Origin: Spinacia oleracea
Taxonomy: Eukaryota > Streptophyta > Magnoliopsida > Caryophyllales > Amaranthaceae
Assembly: GCF_020520425.1 (NCBI RefSeq)
Contig: NC_079489.1
Coordinates: 96,700,810-96,764,809 of the forward strand
DNA length: 64,000 nt
Direction: 5' to 3'
Each line of letters begins with the position of its first letter. Position 1 is the first letter of the stretch. The position numbers and the translations under genes are program-made. Shown in pieces: positions 54,636 through 64,000 of this stretch. Under the pieces are notes generated by a model. That model worked only from the letters and a program-made list of their open reading frames with translations, ran no database searches and was not told where the DNA came from.

Positions 54636-55490
54636 CAGTTGTTTGAGATTGCATCCAAGAGTCAGTTCAGCATATGAACTATCAATTTGAGAGAGATAAC
54701 AGTAAGGAGCCTCACGTCCCAAAAAAACTTTGGGATATGACTCTAGCATTGACTTTATGTCAGTTGAAATCTGAGGAACTTTCTCCAAATTGTCGAACTG
54801 CAATGGAATTTTCCTGATATAAGCACGTCACCCAGCTCGAGACTTGTTAACGATGACCTGCAAATGTGACAACGACTTAAAAATAAACATAAAATATGTG
54901 TACAACTCCAACCATGATTATGTTTATAAGCTATTTATGTACAGGTATCAATGTATCCTTAAAGATAATGACAGAATACTGAGGGAATATTATTTACTAA
55001 TGCAAAATCGCAAAGTCAAAAACAAAAGTGAACAAATGGAGAAAAGAAGATTTCACCTGATTAGAAAACATAGAGTTTGGAACTGTTACTGGAAACTTTT
55101 CAGCATTCAATAACGAAGTTGTAGTTAAACCCATCTCCGTCACTTGACCTTCTATTGATCCAGCCTACAAAGAATAAGAAACAAAAAATTAAGGGCACAA
55201 AAATAAACCACAAAAAAACACTAATGAGAGAAAAAGAAAAACCATAAACAAGCTGTAATGACTTAGTATCTTGAACACAAAGGACATTGCTATAATCAGT
55301 TTACACCATAAGGAAGGTAATATTCGGACAAGGAGTAATTATCTATTTAAATATGGAGTAGAACACTGGAATAGAGGCTAACATCATACCTTGATTGTAT
55401 CTCCAAATGAAAAGGGCTTTGAGAATTGCATAGGCAATCCACCAAGAACATTACCAAGGATGTCTTTTGACGCAAAAGCAGTAGAAACTC
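54636..55490 (-). pseudogene. Captured exons of an MSL1-type mechanosensitive ion channel
   Basis: Three minus-strand exons with GT-AG borders: 55,490-55,390 (GVSTAFASKDILGNVLGGLP, then MQFSKPFSFGDTIK), 55,164-55,057 (AGSIEGQVTEMGLTTTSLLN) and 54,857-54,636 (VIVNKSRAG, stop, KIPLQFDNLEKVPQIS and YAELTLGCNLKQL). Together they match the pore-lining and adjacent beta-domain region of plant MscS-like channels of the MSL1 (mitochondrial) group. A TGA at 54,830-54,828, where relatives have Trp, and the lack of N- and C-terminal exons make it non-functional. The preserved introns imply capture at DNA level by CACTA-C, not retroposition. Confidence 0.82.
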
Positions 55491-56886
55491 CTGGATAAAA
55501 AACAATATATACACGCATTTGAGTGTTCACAACACTAATAAGTACAGTAATAACAGCTAAAAGTTAGCCACGAAATGATAAAATAAGAAGAAAATGAATG
55601 TAAACATCATATTTTTGCAAGTTGCAGAGCAATGCATAAACTCTTGCCAAAGGATCATATCCAGGTTTTGACACTTGGATCACAACAACCATGCTCACTA
55701 TGTAGAGAAAAATGAGAGGCTACAGAAATTCTAACTTAATTGTAGTCCTGCGACATTGTCCTAGGTGTTTAACGTCTATGCCAACACATTTAAGCCCAAT
55801 TGTTAGGCGATCCACCACATTAAGATCAGAGGGTTCAACCTCTCATGCCATTTCCTAGGATACACTCAAGCAACCTCTTATAACAACTGAGCCAACTTAG
55901 GACCAGTCTATCATGAACAAGCATAAACATCCATTGACTTTATTCAACCATAAAATCACATCTATAGAGAGGTCAATTAACTAAGAGATCCAAAAAAATT
56001 GACCAAAATCCAGTAGCTTAGCTACAATCAGAAACCAATATATACAAAATCTATATCAACAACTAGTAAACTAAGACCCTAAGCCACAATCAAGTAATGC
56101 AACAAAGTCCTATTCCAAACGACAATGAAGCATAAAAATCTGAAATTCCAAAGCCCAACAATATCATCCATACTCCCAACAACAAGAAAATACACAAGGA
56201 ACCAGAAGAAAGTTCCATTCACACATTTTCCCTCAGAATATTCTGTTTCTGAGAGGAGGAGGAATCGAAATAACTTGAGATGCAGGAGGAACGAATTAAG
56301 GTGTTGACTCCTATTATGTCCTAAACACAAACCTAAAATGACCTAAACCAATCTCTCAACCAACAGAAACCCAGAAATTTACATCAAATTAACAACTCAA
56401 ATGAAGAACAACAAATCAACCCTAAAAATAATCACATCAGATAAATATTAATCAAACAAATTGGAAGAAAACTAAGAGTTTAAGGATTGAATTCTTATCG
56501 CAATCGACGAGGTGAAGGTAAAAGAATAAGTAGTACCGTTCAGTGTCACACTAGTTTCCAATTATTACCTGAACACCATTCAACAACCAAAATTCATCAA
56601 AAAGTTGAAGAAATTAGGGATTTAGAAAAACCCCAAACAAATGCAGACAAAACCCTAGAAAAAGACGGCGATGAAAAATTCGAAAAGAGAGATATTACCT
56701 TGCCTACTATGCAACAAACTGGAAGAATCGTGGTTCAACTCGTGTGGCTTTGCTTCTCCTACTCTGGAATTCTTGATGAGAGTGTAAATCGGCACCAAAT
56801 TCGCTCAATATCATATGATAACGCCAAAATTCCTTCGAACAACAGTGAAAACGGCGGAATTCCAACCTTAGCAATGTTACATCTGA

Positions 56887-56966
<80 letters not shown>

Positions 56967-57002
56967 AGATGCTAGGGTTTGAGGCCGGGACTGTGAATGG
57001 GC

Positions 57003-57036
<34 letters not shown>

Positions 57037-57250
57037 TGAAAAGATAATTCACAGCGAGCCCACTTCAAGACTAAGTTGCAAGTATGCAACTTATTCGCAA
57101 CAACCACAGACCCCCCACGCTGCAGTTAAATTTCTGATTTTTTTTTCATTAATTCGCAGCGTTTTGAGCCCATATAGGTTGCTCAAAGATCATTAAATAG
57201 TTGACCCGCGTTGATCATAGGCTTTTCGTAGCAATCAGTAATCACGTGAG
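55491..57250. other. CACTA-C right part, no gene identified
   Basis: Possible upstream or 5'-UTR sequence of the captured channel gene, not recognisable as protein. Contains (GA)n at 56,889-56,963 and 57,003-57,035. The right subterminal region starts near 57,040, with AGTTGCAAG, TTCGCAGC and GTTGACCCGCGTTGA. Confidence 0.5.
56889..56963. repeat. (GA)n microsatellite
   Basis: About 75 bp of GA; a second shorter, interrupted tract is at 57,003-57,035. Confidence 0.95.
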
Positions 57251-57294
57251 TTGCAAATGGGTTGCTGCAAATGGCATTTTTTATACTAGTGGGG

Positions 57295-57460
57295 GTTATT
57301 GTGTTACTTTGTAGGAACTTAATAATACGATAATATTTGAGGGGAGGAAATCTAAATTCCTCATAAACACTTGTGTCTATTATTATTGTCTTTGCTATTT
57401 GTCCTATATTATATTTGTGAGTTTGTTCTCAATCGTTCGTGGCACGCGTTTGGTTATAAC
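57295..57460 (+). repeat. Mini-copia 3' LTR, right part
   Basis: Continues the LTR after CACTA-C (GTTATTGTGTTACTTTGTAG...) to GGTTATAAC at 57,460. Followed by the AAGGT duplication. Confidence 0.88.
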
Positions 57461-57465
57461 AAGGT

Positions 57466-58015
57466 GCTTGAAAGGTTCAATATGGAAGACTCCGAGCGAG
57501 GCTACCTACCCATGTCTCATGCAATGACTCTAAGCAAGACTCAGTGCCCAAAAACACTGGATGAGCGTAGACGAATGAGTGGGATTCCATATGCATCATT
57601 TATTGGTTCAATAATGTATGCTATAATATGTACACGCCCGAATGTTGCGTACGCACTCAGTGCTACGAGCAGATACCAGTCAGACCCAGGAGAGGCACAT
57701 TGGACTACTGCCAAGATTATTCTGAAGTACCTGAAAAGGCAAAAAGATGATTTTCTGGTCTATGGTGGAGATGATGAATTAATTGTTAAAGGCTATACGG
57801 ACGCAAGTTTCCAAACCGACAAGGATGATTTCAGATCACAGTCTGGGTTTGTCTTCTGCCTCAACGGAGGTGCAGTAAGCTGGAAAAGTGCTAAGCAAAG
57901 CACCATTGCGGATTCTACAACTGAAGCGGAGTACATTGCTGCACATGAAGCAGCAAAGGAAGTTATTTGGCTAAGTAAGTTCATAGGAGAACTTGGTGTA
58001 GTCCCCTCCATTAAA
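57466..58015 (+). pseudogene. Copia-1 end of RT and RNase H segment
   Basis: Resumes after the mini-copia with VLERFNMEDSERGYLPMSHA, QCPKTLDERRRMSGIPYASF and YALSATSRYQSD. The copia RNase H follows: VKGYTDASFQTDKDDFRSQS, GGAVSWKSAKQSTIADSTTE and AEYIAAHEAAKEVIWLSKFI. The domain stops at GELGVVPSI, where the inverted Copia-2 copy begins. The C-terminal part of RNase H and the 3' LTR are missing. Confidence 0.9.
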
Positions 58016-58050
58016 CATCTCAGATCCTTTAATGGAGGGGACTACACCAA
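57993..58050. repeat. Centre of a large inverted repeat (23-bp perfect arms, 12-nt loop)
   Basis: TTGGTGTAGTCCCCTCC plus ATTAAA (57,993-58,015) is the exact complement of 58,028-58,050. The loop is CATCTCAGATCC. Outward the similarity continues with scattered mismatches as Copia-1 on the left and Copia-2 on the right. Confidence 0.95.
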
Positions 58051-60190
58051 GTTCACCTATGAACTTCCTTAGCCATATAGCTTCCTTTGCTACTTCATGT
58101 GCAGTAATGTACTCCGCTTCAGTTGTAGAATCCACAATGGTGCTTTGCTTAGCACTTTTCCAGCTTACTGCACCTTCGTTGAGGCAGAAGACAAGCCCAC
58201 ACTGTGATCTGAAATCATCCTTGTCGGTTTGGAAACTTGCGTCCGTATAGCTTTTAAAAATTAATTCATCATCTGCACCATAGACCAGGAAATCATCTTT
58301 GTGCCTTTTCAGTTACTTCAGAATATTCTTGGCAGCAGTCCAATGTGCCTCTCCTAGGTCTGACTGGTATCTACTCGTAGCACTGAGTGCATACGCAACA
58401 TCCGGGTGTGTATATATCATAGCATACATTATTGAACCAATCAATGATGAATATGGAATCCCACTCATTCGTCTATGCTCATCTAGTGTTTTTGGGCACT
58501 GAGTCTTGCTTAGAGTCATTCCATGAGACATGGGTAGGTAGCCTCGCTTGGAGTCTGTCATATTGAACCTTTCAAGCACCCTATTGATATAAGTTCTTTG
58601 ACTGAGTCCAATCATCTTTTTAGATCTATCTCTGTAAATCTTGATGCCCAGTATGTATTGTGCTTCTTCTAGATCCTTCATCGAAAAACATTTCCCAAGC
58701 CAAATCTTAACAGAGTTCAACATAGGAATGTCATTTCCGATAAGTAATATGTCGTCGACATATAATACTAGAAAAGCAATTTTGCTCCCAATGACCTTCT
58801 TGTATACACAAGATTCGTTTGCGTTCTTGATGAGCCAAAGTCACTGACTAATTCATCAAAACGTATATTCCAGCTACTTGATGCGTGCTTCAATCCGTAG
58901 ATTGATTTCTTAAGCTTGCATACCTTTTTAGCATTCTTTGGATCCTCAAAACCCTCAGGCTGTGTCATAAACACAGTTTCTGTTAAAACGCCGTTTAAGA
59001 AAGCGGTTTTGACATCCATCTGCCATATTTCGTAATCGTAATATGCAGAGATTGCTAACATTATCCGAATAGACTTTAGCATTGCAACTGGTGAAAAGGT
59101 TTCATCGTAATCCACACCATGGACTTGCCTGTAACCTTTCGCAACCAATCTAGCTTTGAAAACTTCTAGTTTCCCATCCTTGTCCTTTTTCGGTTTGAAA
59201 AACCCATTTTCTTCCTATGGCTTGGTAGCCATCTGGCAAATCGACCAAATCCCAAACTTGGTTTTCAGACATGGAGTCTAATTCCGATTGCATGGCTTCT
59301 TGCCATTGCTTGGAGCCAGGGCTCGTCATAGCTTGTTTGTAAGTCACAGGTTCATCACTTTCGAGTAATAGAACTTCATAGCTCTCGTTCGTCAAAATAC
59401 CTAAGTACCTTTCCGGTTGAGATCTATATCTCTGGGATCTACGCGGGGTTACATTTCTAGACGATCCTTGATTCTCACCAGATACTTCTAAAGATCTCTG
59501 AGTTTCATCCTGAATGTCGTCTTGAGCATTCTCTAGAGTTTGTTGTTCGACTCGAATTTCTTCGAGGTCTACTTTTCTCCCACTTGTCATTTTGAAAATG
59601 TGATCTCTTTCCAAAAAGATACCATCTCGAGCAACAAACACCTTGTTCTCAAATGTATTGTAGAAGTAATACCCCTTTGTTTCCTTTGGATAGCCCACAA
59701 GGATACATTTGTCAGATTTTGGTTGAATTTTGTCTGAAATTAATCGTTTGACGTATACTTCACAACCCCAAATCTTAAGAAAAGACACATTTGGAGGCTT
59801 TCCAAAACATAACTCATATGGAGTCTTTTCCACAGCTTTAGACGAAGCTCTATTTATAGTGAGTGCAGCTGTGTTTAGTGCATGTCCCCAAATTTCTATT
59901 GGAAGTTCGGCCTGACCCATCATTGATCTAACCATGTCTAGCAAGGTTCTATTCCTCCGTTCCGACACACCGTTCCATTGAGGTGTTCCAGGAGGAGTCA
60001 ATTCTGATAGAATTCCACATTCTTTCAGATGGTCATCAAATTCATAGCTTAGATGTTCACCGCCTCTATTAGACCGCGGTGCCTTAATCTTCTAACCTAA
60101 TTGATTCTCTACTTCACTCTGAAATTCCTTGAATTTTTCAAAGGATTCAGACTTATGCTTCATTAGGTAGACATAACCATATCTACTAAA

Positions 60191-60205
60191 GTCATCAGTG
60201 AAATT
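60191..60205. repeat. Target-site duplication of LINE-2, left copy
   Basis: AAGTCATCAGTGAAA, repeated at 60,804-60,818; its first A bases merge with the poly(A) on the right. Confidence 0.9.
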
Positions 60206-60803
60206 TCCAAAAGGTTCCTTGGTGGAGGGTGTTGTGTTATAATAGAGCTACTCCTAGAAGCATCTTTATTACTTGGTTGGCAGTTCTGAATAGGCTATAT
60301 ACCACTGATAGAATGCAAAATTGGGGTCTGAACTGTTCTGATGATTGTGTGTTATGTTCTGGTGGAAAGGAATCAGCAGAACATCTGTTTTTTGCTTGTT
60401 CTTTTTCTGCTACAATTTGGCAAGCTGTGCTGAAGAAACTGGGAATTCATAGGAGGAGTGCAGGTCTTGCTTATGAGCTTGGAGAGGCGGCTAAAGCTAG
60501 CAAGAAAACTGGTTGCATTGCTAAGCTTTATGTTATGTGTTTCACAGAAGCAATCTATAGCATTTGGCTTATGAGGAATTCTGTTGTTTTCAAGAATCAT
60601 GTGAAATCGTCTGAGTACTTTTGTTAAAGAAATTTTGTTTAGAGTGGCTTGTAGAAGTTCTGATGAACTAAGAAGTAGATTGCTGCAAGATTAATTGTTT
60701 CTTGTAGTTTGAGGTTTTGTGGCCTGGCTTTCCTGTAATTCTTGGGTTTTTTGCCCTTGATCTTTGGTATTAATATAATCCTAATATTAATTGCCAAAAA
60801 AAA
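60206..60803 (+). mobile_element. 5'-truncated LINE with zf-RVT 3' end
   Basis: A 15-bp duplication AAGTCATCAGTGAAA flanks it (60,191-60,205 and 60,804-60,818). The coding remnant starts inside ORF2: SIFITWLAVLNRLYTTDRMQ, CVLCSGGKESAEHLFFACSF, TEAIYSIWLMRNSVVFKNH. A frameshift near 60,620 is followed by ILFRVACRSS. The 3' UTR ends TTAATTGCC and a short poly(A). The same ILFxVACR ending and TTGCC-poly(A) occur in LINE-1, so the two belong to related families. Confidence 0.92.
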
Positions 60804-60818
60804 AAGTCATCAGTGAAA
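60804..60818. repeat. Target-site duplication of LINE-2, right copy
   Basis: AAGTCATCAGTGAAA, matching 60,191-60,205. Confidence 0.9.
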
Positions 60819-61104
60819 GTGATAAAGTAGCTGAAACCACCTCTAGCATTTATACTCATTGGTCCACATACATATATATGGATTAAACCCAATAGTTCAG
60901 TTGCTCTTTCTCCAACTTTAGAGAAAGGTTGCTTTGTCATTTTACCAAGTAAACATGATTCGCACTTACCATAATCCTCTAAGTCAAATGGTTCTAGAAT
61001 TCCTTCTTTTTGAAGTCTTTCTATGCGCTTCATGTTAATATGGCCTAATCGACAATGCTACAGATAGGTGAGATCTAAATCATTCTTTTTGGCCCTTTTG
61101 GTAT

Positions 61105-62385
61105 TTATGTTATAAAATGTTTTTCGTGATCTAATAAATAAAGTCCATTGACTAATATAGCATATCCATAAAACATCTCTTTAAAATAAAACGAGCAACT
61201 ATTGTCTTTTATTAAAAAGGAAAATCCCTTAGCATCTAAGCAAGAAACAGAAATGATGTTTTTAGTAAGACTTGGAACATGGAAACATTCTTCCAGTTCC
61301 AAAACTAGCCCAGAGGGCAACGACAAATAATAAGTTCCTACATCTAATGCAGCAATCCGTGCTCCATTTCCCACTCGTAGGTCGACTTCACCCTTGCTTA
61401 ACCTTCTACTTCTTCTTAGTCCCTGCGAATTGGAACATAAGTGTGAGCCACAACCAGTATCTAATACCCAAGAAGTTGAATTAGCAAGTATACATTCTAT
61501 AATGAAAATACCTGAAGATGGAACGACTGTTCCATTCTTCTGATCTTCCTTAAGCTTTGGACATTCTCTCTTGTAATGGCCAATTCCATCACAATAAAGA
61601 CAGCTTGATGTGGACTTGTACTGCTTTGTCTTCTTTCTTGACTCAGCATTGCCCTTGGACTTTCCTCCTTTCTTGAAGGGTCTCCCTTTAGCCTTGAGTA
61701 AATCCTTGGCTTCACAGTCGAGTATTATCTCAGCCTTTTGGACCAGGTGAACAAACTCTACGACTGTTTCTTCTCTTGGTTCACTCATGTATTGTTGCTT
61801 AAAGCGACCAAACCCACTGTGGAGTGAATTGAGCAAGATAGAGATTGCCATCCTTTCACTTATTGGTGTTCCTAGCAGACTTAGGCGATCAAAATATGAA
61901 AGCATAAGGTCTACATGGAACCTTAGTGGAACACCAACCCTTTGTTTAGTGCGAAGGAGCTGAACATGTGTTTCTTGGACCTCCATCCTAAAACATTTGT
62001 TATGAGAACTAACTTTTAGGCCAGACATTGATTCAATCAACTCATGGACATTTAGGTCCCTGTCCTCCGTGTTTCCACGACAGATATCCCTCAGATTCTT
62101 CATGAGCGTAAAAGGTTCGTAAGCTACAAACCTCTTAGCCCATTCATCAGGGATATTGTTCAGTATGAGACTCATAACCTTTTTGAGATCCGCATCCCGG
62201 GTGGCATGTCTTTCAGGGGTCATGTCTCTGGAATAGTAGCTTGGCATGGGATGGAACAGTACATACTCAAATCCATTGAGTCTCACTATTTCAATCAGCT
62301 TAGCTTCCCATTCAAGAAAATTTGTTAGGTTCAGCTTGACCATAAGCTCAGAACCCATGATGATGTTTTGATTGTTGTTTTCCAT
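61105..62385 (-). pseudogene. Copia-2 gag-protease
   Basis: I take the ATG at 62,385 (MENNNQNIIMGSELMVKLNL); the frame extends 32 codons further upstream, but that part looks like leader. Gag: NFLEWEAKLIEIVRLNGFEY, ELIESMSGLKVSSHNKCFRM and FVHLVQKAEIILDCEAKDLL. Intact zinc knuckle CLYCDGIGHYKREC, intact protease WVLDTGCGSHLCS, then LEECFHVPSLTKNIISVSCL. The frame is open to 61,105, where a shift separates it from integrase. Its gag N-terminal half is a different type from that of Copia-1, while everything after the knuckle is nearly identical. Confidence 0.9.
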
Positions 62386-64000
62386 AGTAAAACTACAATT
62401 GAAAAAGAATAAACAAATAAATAACCATTCACAGTTTCTCTTAATAAACTTAAATTCTAGCATACATGCATAATTTATCATTTATTAAGCATTTTATTCA
62501 AATTATGTGTTCCGGCAGGTGTGAATAAAATGATTCCAAGATCCTAAAATCATTGAAGAATTAAGCACATTATGTATTTAGACTCAATTCTAAAATATTT
62601 TAGGTAAGCAAAGCCTTTGCTAATTGTCTAGAAACTACTCCTGGTTGATAGGTACGTCTAAGAACTTATTAGGTAAACCTATCTCATTTGCCACGACATA
62701 AAAGGACTCCTTACTTATATCGTTGATTTTCACCAAAACTAACATGTACTCACAATTATTTGTGTACCTTACCCCTTTAGGATCAATAAGTAACACCTCG
62801 CTTAGGCAGAAAATTATTACTAAGATTGATGTAAAGGTTATCCAAGTAAGTGTTATTTTGGCATGGCACCTTTTAACTCAATTTTTAAAGTTTGGAACTT
62901 AAGGCTCTTACTATGTTGGCTAGATTTTAAGTGAACTAAAATCCTTAATCATGCAACATAATCAAGCCACAATCTCATGCATAATTAAGACATATTTAAA
63001 GCAATAAATAACTTAAAGCATGCATAAGATATAATTGTGATCTAATATGGCCCGACTTCATCTTGAAGCTTCAACTTCAAACTCCGTCTTGAAAATGGAT
63101 TGGAAACTCCATCTTGAATTTCACCATGGGAGGCACCATTTTCTTCAAATAGGATAAACTATAATTGAAATTAATTACAACTATTTGATGGTACGCAGAC
63201 CATATTTAAATTAAAAACTTTGGTGCATTAGACCAATTTTACATTCAAATTAATTAATGGTACGCAGACCATATTTTCTATCCTATTTGGGCCATACTAG
63301 TCACTTTCCATAACTTGCAAAGCAGTACATTTACAATATATAGCTGGTTAGTAGAGCATATTATGCATCACATAAATATTTGCATCAATTAATCAAGGGT
63401 TCCAATAATCTACCAATTATTCAATCCTTATTAATTCTAATCAAGTTGTTTTAACCTTAAAGGAATGTAGACCTAATCAAGAGTTTATGACTAAAACGCT
63501 CCCACTTAAACCAAGAAATTTACATGTTTTACTAATTTTAAACATAAAATTGTATTTCCCAGTCTAATCAGAAACATACAAATTTAATTAAAATTTAAAG
63601 CTCATATAAATTATTATTTGAATCCTTTAATTTATTTTCAGTTTATTAAATTAATTAATTTAAATTTAATCAAGGTTTTAATTTTAGTAAAATAATTAGT
63701 ATAAATAAAATTTACAATAATTAAATTCCGAGAAAAAATTAAATTACGAATTTTAAATTAAATTAAAATCGTTTTTCAACTGAAAATCAAAATTAAATTA
63801 AAGCGTATCAATCGGGTCAAGACGAGGCCATGGGCTTGCGCCCATGCCCCGTCAAGTCCACGAGGCAGCATCGCCCAACTCGAGTGATCGCACAACAAGG
63901 CACGAGCAGCCACGCGCAAACGCAGCAAGCCAAGCAAGCCACACTTGCACGCAGTAGCCTGCTCGCTGTGTCGTAGCATTGCTTGCTGGGCGAGGCAGCG
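62386..64000 (-). other. Copia-2 leader or LTR region, no gene seen
   Basis: AT-rich non-coding sequence. A block ATGGTACGCAGACCATATTT occurs twice (63,188-63,207 and 63,257-63,276). The last 200 bp are GC-rich (GAGGCCATGGGCTTGCGCCC) as in some copia LTR/leader regions. No primer site or LTR end was located. Confidence 0.5.

Larger units (their letters stand above)
50994..57291. mobile_element. CACTA transposon CACTA-C, non-autonomous (6.3 kb), carries host-gene exons
   Basis: Starts CACTAGTAGAAAAAATATCA and ends ATTTTTTATACTAGTG. Flanked by GGG (50,991-50,993 and 57,292-57,294); the uninterrupted target GAGGGGTTATTG is in the 5' LTR near 49,257. No transposase is seen. Subterminal motifs are GCAGCG / CGCTGCAA at the left, and TTGCAA / GCAGC at the right. 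A second, internal right-type end (TTTTTTCTACTAGTG) lies at 53,930-53,944, so it may be composite. Confidence 0.9.
48997..57460 (+). mobile_element. Mini-copia: LTR, gag-protease, LTR, no integrase or RT
   Basis: Flanked by AAGGT (48,992-48,996 and 57,461-57,465) within the Copia-1 RT gene. 5' LTR 48,997-49,427; primer site TGGTATCAAGAGC (initiator-Met type) at 49,432-49,444; one gag-protease frame; then directly the 3' LTR (50,723 on), which is split by CACTA-C. Without CACTA-C the element is about 2.2 kb. It lacks integrase and RT and would need a helper. LTR ends are TTGTTAGG...TATAAC by the TSD. Confidence 0.88.
58028..61080 (-). pseudogene. Copia-2 integrase-RT-RNase H, interrupted by a LINE and frameshifts
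   Basis: Integrase zinc region HCRLGHINMKRIERL is intact but preceded by a stop in place of Trp. The core resumes beyond the LINE with TPPGTPQWNGVSERRNRT (catalytic Glu kept). RT parts are YEIWQMDVKTAFLNG, VLYVDDILL (58,764-58,738, YVDD intact), LGKCFSMKDLEEAQYILGIK and MSHGMTLSKTQCPKTLDEH. RNase H ends at the palindrome. Frame changes near 59,190, 58,830 and 58,735, and a loss of frame near 58,310, break the polyprotein. Compared with Copia-1, the active-site residues are better preserved. Confidence 0.9.
58028..64000 (-). mobile_element. Ty1/copia element Copia-2, inverted relative to Copia-1, 3' truncated
   Basis: Minus-strand order is leader (64,000-62,386), gag-protease (62,385-61,105), integrase, RT and RNase H (61,080-58,028). 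A LINE fragment at 60,206-60,803 interrupts the integrase. From the zinc knuckle onwards it is nearly identical to Copia-1 and ends at the same RNase H position as Copia-1. The LTR is not identified in the window. Confidence 0.85.

Noticed and set aside
56487..56975. 162-codon frame ending in an Arg-Glu repeat
   Set aside because: The tail is the (GA)n microsatellite and the rest resembles no protein known to me; possibly captured 5'-UTR sequence.

Overview
This window is repeat-rich nuclear DNA from a flowering plant, probably a eudicot. The species cannot be fixed from the sequence. I found no complete, intact host gene. Almost every base belongs to a transposable element or to a host-gene fragment carried by one. 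Element classes present are Ty3/gypsy (three Tat-type copies and one Athila-type), Ty1/copia (a degenerate inverted pair, a gag-protease-only mini-element and an LTR end), three CACTA DNA transposons and two LINEs.

Left part, 1-27,537, is a stack of insertions of which mostly the right-hand borders are visible. A Tat-type fragment (23,164-27,537) adjoins an Athila-like element (16,791-23,163, minus strand). The Athila-like element is interrupted at 16,790 by a copia LTR end, that LTR by a CACTA element (12,494-16,687), the CACTA transposase gene by a second Tat-type element (1-12,493, minus), and that by a nearly complete LINE (3,780-8,805, minus) with a 14-bp target-site duplication.

Right part, 27,538-64,000. 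A copia coding region (Copia-1, plus strand) starts at 27,538 and is split by a complete Tat-type element (28,168-41,374; TSD GCAAG), a CACTA element (41,938-47,017; TSD TAT) and a mini-copia (48,997-57,460; TSD AAGGT). The mini-copia 3' LTR carries a third CACTA element (50,994-57,291; TSD GGG). At 57,993-58,050 Copia-1 meets an inverted copy (Copia-2, minus) through a 23-bp perfect palindrome with a 12-nt loop. Copia-2 is itself cut by a 5'-truncated LINE (60,206-60,803).

The most unusual content is two related but diverged plant-mobile-domain (PMD) genes, each carried antisense to its Tat-type element, each with GT-AG introns and each with a 5'-UTR intron ending one base before the ATG. 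Other host-derived cargo: an ECT/YTH-type exon in the pol-less Tat-1, a triose-phosphate/nucleotide-sugar translocator exon in CACTA-A, unidentified exons plus an RNase H fragment in CACTA-B, and HAK/KUP potassium-transporter and MSL1-type mechanosensitive-channel exons in CACTA-C. A quasi-palindromic motif (CGCCCAG..CTGGGCG) recurs in the Tat LTRs upstream of the TATA box, in internal regions, and just upstream of one antisense PMD gene.

Almost all coding regions carry stops or frameshifts. LINE ORF2 is the only long, intact catalytic reading frame. Species, family names and ages need database comparison.
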